From Burkholderiaceae bacterium (GTDB taxonomy: Bacteria > Pseudomonadota > Gammaproteobacteria > Burkholderiales > Burkholderiaceae_C), in contig CAJYPV010000018.1 in the NCBI GenBank assembly GCA_913776825.1, positions 186,001-250,000 of the forward strand: a stretch of 64,000 nt of DNA. The letters run 5' to 3'. The translations under genes and the position numbers were made by a program. Within the stretch, counting starts at the first letter, position 1. Each line of letters opens with the position of its first letter. The notes under the pieces are model-generated. The model searched no databases, had not been told where the DNA came from, and saw only the letters and a list, made by a program, of their open reading frames with translations. Shown here in pieces: positions 25,688 to 35,502 of the stretch.

Positions 25688-26950
25688 ATGGACTTCCCCC
25701 ATCTCTTTCTTGATCCGCAGCGCGGGTCGGTGCCGGGTCATGTGCCCGGCCAGGCGGACGCTTCAGCCGCTGGCGCCACGGCCGCGGCCGGGCCGTCGGC
25801 GCGGTTCGATGCCAGGACCCGGCAGTGGCTGGAACAGCTGAGCCGCGCCGACACCTGGTGCGCGCCGACTGACCAGGCGAGGCTGGTCTCGTGTCTGGCG
25901 CGGGCGTTCTATCAGTCCGATGGTTTCCCGATGCATCGCGGTTTTTCCGTGATCCACCACGACGATCTCAGCGAGGTCGTGAACAGCGGGAGTCGATATC
26001 CGCGGTATCTGTTGGTCTGCCATGACGACCACCGCACGCAGGAGCGGGTGTTCAGCGCTTGTGTGGACACCGCGCTGCCCGCCTCGATGGGTCCATCGCA
26101 ATGGGTGAATGCCGGTCCGGGAGCGGCGGGATTCTTCGGCAGTCTGGCTCGACTCCTGTCGGAGGACGGCCAATGGGACGCCCTGATGTCCCGCCACGCA
26201 CTGCCGCCCGCGGAGCGCCCGGTGATGCTGCGGCACCTGATGGTTCAGGAACTCGCGCATCAGTTTCCTCACCTCTGCGAGCAGCTCGCCAGCGAGATAC
26301 CCTTGTCCGCGTCCGAAACGGCGGAGGGCGCGATGTCCGCGGGCCCCGCCTGGCAACCACGATCCACTCGGCCTTTCCATCCCATCATGGGTCTGCTCGA
26401 TGTGCACGGCATGGCGCAGACGCTGCAGGCGCAGTCAAGCGACGCCAGCCCACAGCCCGGGCCGTTGGGTGGCCGCGTTCAGACCGCGCGGCCCACGACG
26501 TCTCGGCCCACCGTTCGGCTGGGGGTGATGTCGGCCGCCAAGATCCGTCGGATGGCGGACGAGCGGTCGGAAGGACTGACGTCGCCCACGGCATCGCCGG
26601 CGACGTCACCGGCTGCGTCACACACGACGTCACACACGGCGTCACCGGCTGCGTCACCCACGTCGGCACACACGGCGTCACCCGCCTCGTCACCGGCAGC
26701 CACGTCGCCCCGGCTGCGATCGTTGTCGCGTGCAGGCGAGGGCGCTCGATCGATGGTGCTCAATGACGCCGATCGCTCGCCCGCCGAACCCGACTCGACC
26801 GAATCGGTCAGCGCGGCCGATTCCGCGCCCTCGCGTTCGCCTGCGCCGTCGGCCTCTGGCGATGAATGGGTGACCCGGCGGCTGCGTGAGCTGCTGCAAC
26901 CCAGCCCGCCATCGCCGGACAACCTGCCGCTGCCCGTGCGTCGGCCTTGA
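25688..26950 (+). CDS. Effector-like protein of unknown function, Ser/Thr/Pro repeat-rich C-terminus
   Basis: This 420-residue protein has a globular-looking middle (about residues 45-215, with RYLLVCHDDHRTQERVFSAC and MLRHLMVQELAHQFPHLCEQL) and a long disordered second half. Residues 295-340 are a T/S-P-A-S repeat encoded by imperfect tandem repeats at about 26580-26710. No signal peptide or membrane helix is visible. AAGG lies eight bases before the ATG. Composition resembles type III effectors, and this window encodes other hrp-type proteins, but no TTCG-N16-TTCG box lies upstream. I do not recognise a family. Confidence 0.65.
   Translation: MDFPHLFLDPQRGSVPGHVPGQADASAAGATAAAGPSARFDARTRQWLEQLSRADTWCAPTDQARLVSCLARAFYQSDGFPMHRGFSVIHHDDLSEVVNSGSRYPRYLLVCHDDHRTQERVFSACVDTALPASMGPSQWVNAGPGAAGFFGSLARLLSEDGQWDALMSRHALPPAERPVMLRHLMVQELAHQFPHLCEQLASEIPLSASETAEGAMSAGPAWQPRSTRPFHPIMGLLDVHGMAQTLQAQSSDASPQPGPLGGRVQTARPTTSRPTVRLGVMSAAKIRRMADERSEGLTSPTASPATSPAASHTTSHTASPAASPTSAHTASPASSPAATSPRLRSLSRAGEGARSMVLNDADRSPAEPDSTESVSAADSAPSRSPAPSASGDEWVTRRLRELLQPSPPSPDNLPLPVRRP
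26575..26710. repeat. Imperfect tandem repeat encoding T/S-P-A runs
   Basis: GACGTCACC, GGCGTCACC and related blocks recur about every 12-24 bases within the gene at 25688. They encode a disordered linker of alternating Ser/Thr, Pro, Ala and His. Confidence 0.7.
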
Positions 26951-27037
26951 TCGGGTCCCAGGTCCGCCTGAGGCCGCAGGCGCCGTCGATCGGGGACCGT
27001 TCGCTGGATGAGCGTCAGCGTCATCCGATCCCCGCAT

Positions 27038-27072
27038 GAAAAAAGCGCGAGGCCCTCAGGGGCACTCGCGCT
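27038..27072 (-). terminator. Intrinsic terminator downstream of ileS
   Basis: On the minus strand AGCGCGAG (27072-27065) pairs with CTCGCGCT (27051-27044), followed by six T residues (27043-27038). It lies 39 bases after the ileS stop. Confidence 0.85.
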
Positions 27073-27111
27073 CAGTCGGCGGGACGGGCAGGGCGCCCGC
27101 GAGGCGGACGA

Positions 27112-30048
27112 TCAGGCGACGTGACGCCGCTCGCCGTCACCGTACAGGTTGCTGTCGCAGCGGCCGCACAGCGTGGGATGCGCCGGGTTCACGCCCACAT
27201 CGGCGCGGTAGTGCCAGCAGCGCTCGCACTTCTCGTGGGTCGACGGCGTGACGGTGACCGCCAGTTCGTCCGCCGCCACGACCGAGGCGGCCGAGGTGAT
27301 CAGCACGAACTTCAGGTCGTCGCCCAGGCTTTGCAGCAGCGCCAGATCCTCCGCCGGCACGCCCAGCGTGACGTTCGCCTGCAGCGACGAGCCGATCGCG
27401 CCGGTGGTGCGCACCGCCTCGATCGCCTTGTTCACCGCATCGCGGATCTCATGGATGCGGTTCCACTTGCCGATCAGCGCCAGCGAGGCGGCGTCCTCGT
27501 TCGCGGAAGACGCGGCGCTGCCCGGTGCGGTGGCGGCTTCGCCGAAGGTCCAGAAGGTCTCGGTGAAGATGGTGTCGCCGGCCGACTTGTTGGCGAACAC
27601 CTTCCAGGCTTCCTCGGCGGTGAAGCTCAGGAACGGCGCCATCCAGCGCAGCATCGCCTGGGTGATGTGCCACAGCGCCGTCTGCGCGGACCGACGCGCC
27701 AGGCTCTTGGGCGCGGTCGTGTAGAGGCGGTCCTTCAGCACATCCAGATAGAACGCGCCGAGGTCCTCGGAGCAATACACCTGCAGCTTGGCCACCACCG
27801 GATGGAATTCATAGCGCTGGAAGTGCGCCAGGATCTCCGCCTGGAACTGGGCCGCGCGGGCCAGCGCATAGCGATCGGCCTCCAGCAGCTGATCCAGCGG
27901 CACGGCGTCGGTGGCGGCATCGAAGTCCGACACGTTCGCCAGAAGGAAGCGCAGCGTGTTGCGGATGCGGCGATAACCGTCGACCACGCGGGCGAGGATC
28001 TTGTCGTCGCCGGCGATGTCGCCGGAATAGTCGGAGGCGGCCACCCACAGCCGGATGATCTCGGCGCCGAGCTTCTTGCTGGTGTCCTGCGGATCCACGC
28101 CATTGCCACGCGACTTGCTCATCTTGTGGCCCTTGCTGTCCACGGTGAAGCCGTGGGTCAGCAGGCCCTTGTAGGGCGCGCGGCCATGCAGGGCGCAGGA
28201 GATCAGCAGCGACGAGTGGAACCAGCCGCGGTGCTGGTCATGCCCTTCCAGGTACAGGTCGGCTTCCGGGCCGGTCTCATGGGCGGCGCCGGCATGGCTG
28301 CCCTTGAGCACATGCTGGAAGGTGGAGCCGGAGTCGAACCACACGTCCAGGATGTCCTGGCCCTTGGAGTAGAACGCGGCGTCTTCACCCAGCCAGTCGG
28401 CCGGATCCAGCTTGGCCCAGGCCTCGACGCCACCGGCCTCGACCAGCCCGGCCGCGCGCTCGATGAAGGTCAAGGTGTCGGGATGCGGCTGGCCGGTGTC
28501 CTTGTGCAGGAAGATCGGCAGCGGCACGCCCCAGCTGCGCTGGCGTGAGATGCACCAGTCGGGCCGGCCGGCGATCATGTCGTGCAGGCGGGTGCGGCCG
28601 TTCTCCGGATAGAAGCTGGTCGCATCGATCGCTTCCAGCGCCATCTGGCGCAGGGTCTTCTCGGCCTTGTCGACGGTGAACACGCCGTCGCCTTCATCCA
28701 TGCGCACGAACCACTGGGCGGCGGCGCGGTAGATCACCGGGCTCTTGTGGCGCCAGCAGTGCGGATAGCTGTGGGTGATCTTGCTCTGCGCCATCAGGCG
28801 GCCGGCGTTCTGCAGCGCTTCGGCGATGACCGGATTGGCCTTCCAGATGTGCTGGCCGCCAAACAGCGGCAGGTCGGCTTCATAGACGCCGTTGCCCTGC
28901 ACCGGGTTCAGGATGTCCTTGAACGACACGCCGTGGGCCACGCACGAGTTGAAGTCATCCACGCCGTAGGCCGGCGCGGAATGGACCACACCGGTGCCGT
29001 CATCGGCGGTGGCGTAATCGGCCAGATAGACCGGGCTTTCACGATCGAAACCGGGATGCACATGCGCCAGCGGATGCTTGAACTTCAGCAGCTCCAGCGA
29101 CTTGCCCGGCGTGACCGCGACGGTCTGGCCGGTGATGCCCCAGCGGGCCAGGCATTTCTCGACCAGCGCTTCGGCCACCACGAAATAACCGCGCTCGGTG
29201 TCGACCAGCGCATACGGCAGCTCGGGATTCAGGTTGAGCGCCTGGTTGGCCGGGATGGTCCACGGGGTGGTGGTCCAGATGACGGTGAAGGCATCCTTGT
29301 CCAGCGACGGGCGACCGAAGGCGGCGGCCAGCTTGTCCGGCTCCGCGCTCAGGAACGCGACATCCACGGCGGGCGATTGCTTGTCCGCGTATTCGATCTC
29401 GAATTCGGCCAGCGACGAGCCGCAATCGAAGCACCAGTAGACCGGCTTCAGGCCGCGGTAGACGAAGCCGCGCTCGAACAAGCGCTTGAGCACGCGGATC
29501 TCGCCGGCCTCGTTCTTGAAGTCCATCGTGCGATAGGGATGGTCCCAGTCGCCCAGCACGCCCAGACGCTTGAAGTCGGCGCGTTGCTGGTCGATCTGCT
29601 GGGCGGCATAGGCGCGGCTCTTGGCCTGCACCTCGTCGCGCGGCAGGCCGCGACCGAAGGTCTTCTCGATCTGGTTCTCGATCGGCAGACCGTGGCAATC
29701 CCAGCCCGGGATGTAAGCGGCGTCGAAGCCTTCGAGCTGGCGGGCCTTGGTGATGATGTCCTTGAGGATCTTGTTGACCGCATGACCCATGTGGATCTGG
29801 CCGTTCGCATACGGCGGACCGTCATGCAGCACGAACTTCGGACGGCCGCAGCGGGCGTCACGCAGCTTCTTGTAGATGCCCTGGTCTTCCCATTCCTGGA
29901 CCCAGCCCGGCTCGCGCTTGGGCAGGTCGCCGCGCATCGGGAACGGCGTGTCCGGCAGGTTCAGGGTGGCACGGTAATCGGTCTTGTCCTGCGCGGGAGC
30001 CGCAGGTTGGGCGGCGGCGGAGGAGTCCGGCTTGGAGGCGTCGTTCAT
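27112..30048 (-). CDS. ileS: Isoleucyl-tRNA synthetase
   Basis: This 978-residue class I synthetase charges tRNA-Ile. The HIGH motif appears as HMGH (residues 86-89, in [17 protein letters not shown]), KMSKS as KMSKSRGN, and the C-terminal zinc module as CERCW ... CGRC. The editing domain is present ([14 protein letters not shown]). Length is slightly above the usual 940-960 because of a Ser/Ala-rich N-terminus of about 25 residues. ATG 30048 was chosen because homologous sequence begins soon after it; an open frame continues upstream without conserved content. It lies downstream of ribF on the same strand, the usual order. Confidence 0.97.
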   Translation of the reverse strand: MNDASKPDSSAAAQPAAPAQDKTDYRATLNLPDTPFPMRGDLPKREPGWVQEWEDQGIYKKLRDARCGRPKFVLHDGPPYANGQIHMGHAVNKILKDIITKARQLEGFDAAYIPGWDCHGLPIENQIEKTFGRGLPRDEVQAKSRAYAAQQIDQQRADFKRLGVLGDWDHPYRTMDFKNEAGEIRVLKRLFERGFVYRGLKPVYWCFDCGSSLAEFEIEYADKQSPAVDVAFLSAEPDKLAAAFGRPSLDKDAFTVIWTTTPWTIPANQALNLNPELPYALVDTERGYFVVAEALVEKCLARWGITGQTVAVTPGKSLELLKFKHPLAHVHPGFDRESPVYLADYATADDGTGVVHSAPAYGVDDFNSCVAHGVSFKDILNPVQGNGVYEADLPLFGGQHIWKANPVIAEALQNAGRLMAQSKITHSYPHCWRHKSPVIYRAAAQWFVRMDEGDGVFTVDKAEKTLRQMALEAIDATSFYPENGRTRLHDMIAGRPDWCISRQRSWGVPLPIFLHKDTGQPHPDTLTFIERAAGLVEAGGVEAWAKLDPADWLGEDAAFYSKGQDILDVWFDSGSTFQHVLKGSHAGAAHETGPEADLYLEGHDQHRGWFHSSLLISCALHGRAPYKGLLTHGFTVDSKGHKMSKSRGNGVDPQDTSKKLGAEIIRLWVAASDYSGDIAGDDKILARVVDGYRRIRNTLRFLLANVSDFDAATDAVPLDQLLEADRYALARAAQFQAEILAHFQRYEFHPVVAKLQVYCSEDLGAFYLDVLKDRLYTTAPKSLARRSAQTALWHITQAMLRWMAPFLSFTAEEAWKVFANKSAGDTIFTETFWTFGEAATAPGSAASSANEDAASLALIGKWNRIHEIRDAVNKAIEAVRTTGAIGSSLQANVTLGVPAEDLALLQSLGDDLKFVLITSAASVVAADELAVTVTPSTHEKCERCWHYRADVGVNPAHPTLCGRCDSNLYGDGERRHVA

Positions 30049-30211
30049 GGCGGCGGCAATCATGGAGGCGGCGGACACAGGGTCCGCGCGGGGAACTGGA
30101 GATCGCGGGCGCGTGGGCGTCGAGGGCGTTGGCGAGTGAGAAGACTCGCGACATCCGCCCGGTCGGTGCGCGCCCGTGGGGCAAGGGCTGCGGGGAGGGA
30201 CGCTCAGCGCG

Positions 30212-31372
30212 TCAAATTCGGTCGCGGGTGGTCTGACGGCGCACCGCCGCATGCGGGCTGGCGTGCTGCGCGAAATAGGCGCGGGCCTGACGGACGTCCT
30301 CACGGATCGCGGCGGTCAGGGCGTCGAGGCCGTCGTAACGAGCCTCATCACGCAGTTTGTGCAGGAGTTCCACCCGGACGAGTTTACCGTAGGCCTCACG
30401 CGCGCCCAGGCGGCGGGCCAAATCCACCGGCCATTCCAGCGCATGGACTTCCAGCAGCACCCGACCCGCGTCTTCCACCGTCGGGCGCACGCCCAGCGAG
30501 GCCACACCGATCAGCCCTCGAGACGGATGACCGGCCCCCGCCGGCACCACGCCGGGCAGCAGACCCGGCAAGGCCCCGGGCACGGTGAGCGGCGCGGACA
30601 GGCGCTGAGCGCCTGTGAGCGGGATCTCCTCATCGTCGTCCAGGCCATGCACCCGCACCGCGAAGATCCCATGGGCGGCGGGCTTGTCATGGTCGAACTT
30701 CAGATTCAGCGTGCGAAAGCCATCCGCCGCGCCGGGCGAGGACTCCGCCAGTTGACGGCCCAGCTTCTGTCCGTGGATCACATGGCCGGAGACGGCATAC
30801 GGCCGACCGAGCAGCCGCGCGGCGCCGTCCATGTCGCCTTGCGCCAGGGCTTCGCGTACCGCCGAACTGGACACCCGCAAGCCGTGGACCTCATAGCTCA
30901 TCATGCGGGCGACGTCGAAACCGAGCCGCTGTCCCGCCGCGTCCAGCGTGGCGTAATCGCCGAGCCGCTTGGCGCCGAAGCGGAAATCGTCGCCCACCAG
31001 CGCATACCGGGTGCCGAGCCCGTCCACCAGCACCTGCTGGATGAAATCCTGGGCGGACAGCGAGGCCAGCGCGTCATCGAAGCGCAGCACCACCACCTGA
31101 TCCACGCCACAGCGCGACAACTCCTGCAGCTTGTCGCGCAGCGTGGCGATGCGGGCGGGGGCGAGCTCCGGCTTGTTCAGCTTGCGCGCGAAGAAGTCGC
31201 GCGGATGCGGCTCGAAGGTCAGCACACAGGTGGGCAGGCCGCGATGCCGCGCCTCGGACAGCAACAAGGCCAGCATGGCCTGATGGCCGCGATGGACGCC
31301 GTCGAAATTGCCGATCGTCAGCGCACATTGCGCCGCGATGCCGGGATGGTGGAAGCCGCGGAAAACCTGCAT
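30212..31372 (-). CDS. ribF: Bifunctional riboflavin kinase / FAD synthetase
   Basis: This 386-residue enzyme makes FMN and then FAD from riboflavin. The N-terminal adenylyltransferase shows [16 protein letters not shown] and FEPHPRDFF. The C-terminal kinase shows GVRPTVED and the final [11 protein letters not shown]. Length exceeds the usual 310-340 because of an insertion of about 40 residues ([10 protein letters not shown] ... GHPSRG) in the kinase domain before [11 protein letters not shown], plus a C-terminal extension. ileS follows on the same strand after 163 bases. Confidence 0.95.
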   Translation of the reverse strand: MQVFRGFHHPGIAAQCALTIGNFDGVHRGHQAMLALLLSEARHRGLPTCVLTFEPHPRDFFARKLNKPELAPARIATLRDKLQELSRCGVDQVVVLRFDDALASLSAQDFIQQVLVDGLGTRYALVGDDFRFGAKRLGDYATLDAAGQRLGFDVARMMSYEVHGLRVSSSAVREALAQGDMDGAARLLGRPYAVSGHVIHGQKLGRQLAESSPGAADGFRTLNLKFDHDKPAAHGIFAVRVHGLDDDEEIPLTGAQRLSAPLTVPGALPGLLPGVVPAGAGHPSRGLIGVASLGVRPTVEDAGRVLLEVHALEWPVDLARRLGAREAYGKLVRVELLHKLRDEARYDGLDALTAAIREDVRQARAYFAQHASPHAAVRRQTTRDRI

Positions 31373-31554
31373 GGGGCGTCATTATCAGGCGGCCGGACGA
31401 ACCCCGGACCGGTCGCGGGGACTGACCGGCCAGCTTCCGCACGGGGCCAGCCGGGCCGGCGCGGCTGGCGGGCGAACCCGTCATCCGGATCGCGGCCATC
31501 CCGCGCGGCCGGGTCATGGCGGTTGGTCGACTGTCCCCGCTTGAAAGAGTGCCG

Positions 31555-33234
31555 ATGCTGTACCGACGTGGCCCCCGCGCCCCCGACATCCCGCTGTCAG
31601 ACCCCGTGTCGATGTCCCCCGACGGCCCTCGCGACGACCGGTCGCCGCAACGCCTGCCACAGCCCAGTCGGCCCGCCACCGGCCGGTGGGCGGCGGACGA
31701 TCCCCGCGACGCTCAGCGGCATCTGCGCCGCGCCGAATGGCTGGTGCCGCGCCTGGCCGCGATGGCCACGCCGGCGTCGGTGTCGGCGCCGGTTGCGGAC
31801 CCGGTCGAGCCGCGCTGCCCGTCCCTGGATGAACTCGATGGCCGGCACCTCAGCCTGCCGCTGCTGTGGTCGGACGATCCAGGGGGCGAGGTCGGCGGGC
31901 CCTTGCTCGGTCACTCGATGGTCTTGAAGCGCGCGGCCCCCGAGCCGGGTTGGCGACGGACGCCGCCGGAGCCCGGCGATCTCCACACCCAGCCGCAACT
32001 CGTGCGAACGCCCACCTGCGTCAATGCGCGCGAGGTCTGGCCGGGACTGATCCTGAGCGCCTCACCGAGCCGCGACGATCGGGCACAACGCGATTGGCTG
32101 GCGATGTTGGCCACCCACCGGGTCGCGCTGGTGCTGGATCTGCGCACGGAGTCGGAGCGCCTGGACCCGGGCGCGGCCCAGACGCTCAATGCGCGCCGCT
32201 GGCAGTGCGAAGGGGCGAGGGTCACGACCCGCGTCCAGCGGGCCGACTGGCCCCCGATCCCGGATTCGCCGCGGCTGGCCGCGATCCAGGCCAACGAGCG
32301 CTGGCGCGCTGACGCGCCGCGTCATCACCTGCAGATCGATCTGAAGGATGCGGCCGGCCGCCGGTGCGCGCATGCCTGCGAGGTCGCGTGGCTGCCTCAT
32401 GCGGCCGGCGAGCCCTGGTCGGTGGGCGAGCTCGAATGGACGGCGATGCGGGCGCTGGGCGGCGGTCATCAAGCCATGCCGGGTGTGGCGCCGCCGCGCC
32501 TCCTTGTTCAGAGCCCTCGCGGCTTCCAACGTGGGGCGCCGCTGCTGGTGGCGATCGCCCTGGCCCAGCGCATGCAGCAACGGCTGTGCCGCATCGGCGA
32601 CGGCGAAGCCTGGGTGATCGACCTGGCCCACGAGCTGCAGACCCGTCGCGGCCCGCGCGCGGCCTGGTCGCCGGGCCAGCTCGCCCCGCTGCTGGCATTG
32701 GCCGAGCGATGGAGCCGCAACGGCCTGCCCGAACAGGCACCGAAGTGGCTGGACAAGCACCAGTCGAGCCTGAGCGTGACGGCGTCGCAGATGCTGCAGG
32801 CGCCCCGGCGGCTGGACGCCCGCAAGCGCGAGCCCCCGTCCAAGACCCACCTGTTGCGAAGCAAGCTGGTGGAGGCTCGCCGCAGCGCCGCCCCGGAGCG
32901 GCAACAGCCACCGCCGCCCCCCGTTCGACCGCGCTCCCGGCCGTTGTCCGAGCGGCTCTCCGGGCTGTTCGACGGATGGCGCATCGGCGTGCGCTCGACA
33001 CCGTCGGCGTCGGCTGGATCGGCGGTCACGTCGTCGGTCCAAGCGGCAGCGCCATCGGCGGACGACCGCTCGGTGAGATCCGCGCTGGACGCTCATCCGG
33101 ATGAAGCGCCCGTGCGGTCGGAAGCGGGCCATCGGACGCGCCACGTCGACGCGGATGCGCCGACTCCGCCCTCGACATCGACATCGACATCGACATCGCC
33201 GGGCGCTGCACACGCGCCGAGCCGACGTCCCTGA
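31555..33234 (+). CDS. Protein-tyrosine-phosphatase-fold protein lacking the catalytic cysteine; candidate pseudophosphatase effector
   Basis: This 559-residue protein has disordered ends and a central PTP-like domain (about residues 150-385). The region GLILSASPSRDDRAQRDWLAMLATHRVALVLDL fits the PTP Y-I-A-x-x-P ... DFWRM ... VxVIVML block; WLPHAAGEPWSVGEL sits where the WPD loop belongs; LLVQSPRGFQRG sits where HCSAGVGRTG belongs; ELQTRRGPRAAWSPGQLAPLLAL fits the final RxQRPGMVQTxEQY helix. The catalytic Cys is Ser320 and the P-loop Arg326 is kept (S-x5-R); the general-acid Asp is also missing. Secreted PTPs (YopH, SptP, HopAO1) act in host cells, so an effector or scaffold role is inferred. 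ATG 31555 has GAAAGAG five bases upstream. The C-terminus ends in a hexamer repeat coding for Ser-Thr. Confidence 0.6.
   Translation: MLYRRGPRAPDIPLSDPVSMSPDGPRDDRSPQRLPQPSRPATGRWAADDPRDAQRHLRRAEWLVPRLAAMATPASVSAPVADPVEPRCPSLDELDGRHLSLPLLWSDDPGGEVGGPLLGHSMVLKRAAPEPGWRRTPPEPGDLHTQPQLVRTPTCVNAREVWPGLILSASPSRDDRAQRDWLAMLATHRVALVLDLRTESERLDPGAAQTLNARRWQCEGARVTTRVQRADWPPIPDSPRLAAIQANERWRADAPRHHLQIDLKDAAGRRCAHACEVAWLPHAAGEPWSVGELEWTAMRALGGGHQAMPGVAPPRLLVQSPRGFQRGAPLLVAIALAQRMQQRLCRIGDGEAWVIDLAHELQTRRGPRAAWSPGQLAPLLALAERWSRNGLPEQAPKWLDKHQSSLSVTASQMLQAPRRLDARKREPPSKTHLLRSKLVEARRSAAPERQQPPPPPVRPRSRPLSERLSGLFDGWRIGVRSTPSASAGSAVTSSVQAAAPSADDRSVRSALDAHPDEAPVRSEAGHRTRHVDADAPTPPSTSTSTSTSPGAAHAPSRRP
33174..33198. 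repeat. Hexanucleotide repeat (ACATCG x4) near the end of the pseudophosphatase gene
   Basis: Four in-frame copies of ACATCG (33175-33198) encode alternating Ser and Thr. Changes in copy number would keep the frame. Confidence 0.85.
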
Positions 33235-33289
33235 GCCCTCTCCGACGAGCCCCGCGCGACCGGCGTTGCCGCTCGATCCGGCGCGCGCG

Positions 33290-35194
33290 TCAGTGCGCGG
33301 GCAGCGACGTCGGCAGATGCGGCGTCACCACCGCCAGCAGCTCATCCAGCTCGAACGGCTTGACCAGATAGTCGTCCATGCCGGAGGCCATGCAGCGCGC
33401 CCGGTCGTCATTGATCGCACTGGCGGTCAGGGCCACGATCGGCGTCCTCGGCAACTGGCGGGACTGCTCTTCCTGGCGCCAGGCGCTGGTCGCGCCGAAG
33501 CCGTCCAGCTCCGGCATCTGGCAATCCATCAACACCAGGTCGAAGGCCTGATCGCGCAGCTTCTCGATCGCCTGCCGACCGTTTTCGGCCGCCTCAACCG
33601 CCAGACCGCAGCGCTGCAGCATGGTCGAGGCAACCAGCAGATTCACCGGGCTGTCATCGACCAGCAAGACCCGACCCTGCAGACGCGGCAGCGGCGGAGG
33701 CGCTGTCGGTGCGGGACTGGCCGATTCGCTGGCGATCAGCGACGCATGCGACGGCGCGCCGGTGGCGGAGGGCTCGCCCGCCAGGGCATCGACCCGTTGC
33801 GCTTCGGCGGGCGTCGGCACCGGCACCAGCGGCAGGGTGAACTCGAACACCGAGCCGCGGCCCGGCGTCGAGGCACAGCGCAGGTCACCGCCCATCGCGC
33901 GGGCCAGCTCGCGGGAAATCGTCAAGCCGAGGCCGGTGCCGTCGCGGCGACGGGCCTGGCCGGCGGCCACTTGCTCGAAGGGCGCGAAGATGCGTTCGAG
34001 ATGGTCGGTCGGGATGCCTTCGCCGCTGTCCTGCACCGCGAAGCGCAGCAAGGTGCCGGCGCGCATGTCCAGCACGGTCGACACTTCCACCGTCACCGTG
34101 CCCTTGTCGGTGAACTTGATCGCATTGCCGACCAGGTTGTGCAGCACCTGCTGGATGCGCGACGCATCGCCCATCGCCCGCGCCGGCAGTTGCGGCGACA
34201 CCCGCCATTCGAAGTTCAATCCCTTGGCCCGGGCCGTGGCGCCCAGCAGCCGGCAGACATCACCGACCACCTCGCGCACATCGACCGAATGCGCATCGAC
34301 GACCAGCTTGCCGGATTCGATGCGGGCCAGGTCCAGGATGTCGTTCACCAGGCTCAACAGATGGCGGCCGGAGCGCCGCACGATGTCGACCTGCTCGCGC
34401 TGCTGATCGCTCAGCTCGCTGCGCTCCAGCAACTGCGCCATGCCCAGAATGCCGTTCAGCGGCGTGCGGATCTCGTGGCTCATGACCGCCACGAAACGGC
34501 TCTTGCTGCTGCTGGTTTCCTCGGCCGCATGCAGCGCCAGCTGGCTTTGCTCGGCCAGGCGAGCCTGCTCGAAGCGCAGCCGCAGCAGCTCCAGCGTGCG
34601 GGCCTCGATGCGGCGGGACTCGAAGGTGGTCAGCATCCAGAACAGGATCAGCGCACCGGCGCTCAGCCAGGCCACCGAGCCGCCCTGCAGGGCCAGCCGC
34701 ACGATCAGCGGCGCAAAGACCAGCGAGGAAAAGATCGCCTGCGCACGCGCCCAGCCGCCCAGCGACATCTGGGTGAATGCGGCCAGGCCGACCAGCACCG
34801 TCATCACGGCGCCATCGATTTCCGGCAAATTGGGCGTCGCGAACAAGGCGCCCACCAGGCCCCAGGCCAGGCCGTCGAGCAGCAGCGCCGCCAGGAAGCG
34901 GCGCTCCCAGCGCGGCAGGGTGCGGGTGGTGAGGCTCAGCGGCAGTTTCAGGAAGCGGCGCGCTTCCAGGATGCGCCAGATCGAGATCGCCCAGCGGGCC
35001 GCCAGCCAGCACAGCAGCTCGGCGGCATCCAGATGGCGCCACAGCAGCACGACGGGCAGCAGGCTGAACACCGCGCCCATGGCGGCCGGCAGCCGCACCA
35101 GCGCATGCAGCCCGGCGAGCCGCTCGGCCCGCACCTGAAGCGCCACGGAGGGGGCGCTGTCATCCCCGTTGGATTGGATCTCTGACTTTCCCAT
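33290..35194 (-). CDS. Hybrid sensor histidine kinase / response regulator
   Basis: This 634-residue protein has about five to six N-terminal membrane helices (residues 35-190), then a coiled coil, HisKA (VAVMSHEIRTPLNGILG), HATPase (NLVGNAIKFTDKG, GTGLGLTISREL), a Pro/Ala/Ser linker, and a C-terminal receiver domain with VDDSPVNL, phospho-acceptor D in VLMDCQMPELDG, and lysine in YLVKPFELDEL. It would relay phosphate internally, then probably to an HPt protein encoded elsewhere. It is divergent from the second PTP-like gene. Confidence 0.93.
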   Translation of the reverse strand: MGKSEIQSNGDDSAPSVALQVRAERLAGLHALVRLPAAMGAVFSLLPVVLLWRHLDAAELLCWLAARWAISIWRILEARRFLKLPLSLTTRTLPRWERRFLAALLLDGLAWGLVGALFATPNLPEIDGAVMTVLVGLAAFTQMSLGGWARAQAIFSSLVFAPLIVRLALQGGSVAWLSAGALILFWMLTTFESRRIEARTLELLRLRFEQARLAEQSQLALHAAEETSSSKSRFVAVMSHEIRTPLNGILGMAQLLERSELSDQQREQVDIVRRSGRHLLSLVNDILDLARIESGKLVVDAHSVDVREVVGDVCRLLGATARAKGLNFEWRVSPQLPARAMGDASRIQQVLHNLVGNAIKFTDKGTVTVEVSTVLDMRAGTLLRFAVQDSGEGIPTDHLERIFAPFEQVAAGQARRRDGTGLGLTISRELARAMGGDLRCASTPGRGSVFEFTLPLVPVPTPAEAQRVDALAGEPSATGAPSHASLIASESASPAPTAPPPLPRLQGRVLLVDDSPVNLLVASTMLQRCGLAVEAAENGRQAIEKLRDQAFDLVLMDCQMPELDGFGATSAWRQEEQSRQLPRTPIVALTASAINDDRARCMASGMDDYLVKPFELDELLAVVTPHLPTSLPAH

Positions 35195-35502
35195 AGGACC
35201 CGGCGCGGGTGGATCCGGCCGTGGCGCCGTGCGAGGCGTGTGGTGTGGTTCGGAATGACAACGTTGTGTGGCGCGTTTCTACCCAAGGAATATGACAACC
35301 CGTGATGGGGACTTCCCTCGACTCCCGCGCTTGAAGGGGCCAGGCGTTGCGCGCGCGCTTCGTTCGAGCGCCACGGCCCGGTCTGCCGCCATCCGCCGCG
35401 GGCAGAACCGACGCCCGCCCGCCGCGCGACTGATCCCGTCGGCCCGGCCTGGCGCCGCCAGCGACCGGTCCGGCGGATCTCGCGTGAAAAGGAGCAGAGA
35501 CG
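35195..35502. other. Divergent intergenic region between hybrid kinase and PTP-like gene
   Basis: This 308-base gap includes a relatively AT-rich part (35248-35300) with a direct repeat ATGACAAC at 35255-35262 and 35292-35299. It probably holds both promoters. No TTCG-N16-TTCG box is present. Confidence 0.35.

Noticed and set aside
26575..26710. Possible CRISPR array because of regular short repeats
   Set aside because: Repeats are short, imperfect, without unique spacers, and in frame within a coding region.
27121..30588. Long plus-strand frames (475 and 668 codons) antisense to ileS and ribF
   Set aside because: They are complementary-strand shadows of highly conserved genes, with no start signals or known domains.
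33101..35185. A 694-codon plus-strand frame antisense to the hybrid kinase
   Set aside because: The minus strand encodes a complete kinase-receiver protein; the antisense frame is Gln/His/Arg-rich noise.
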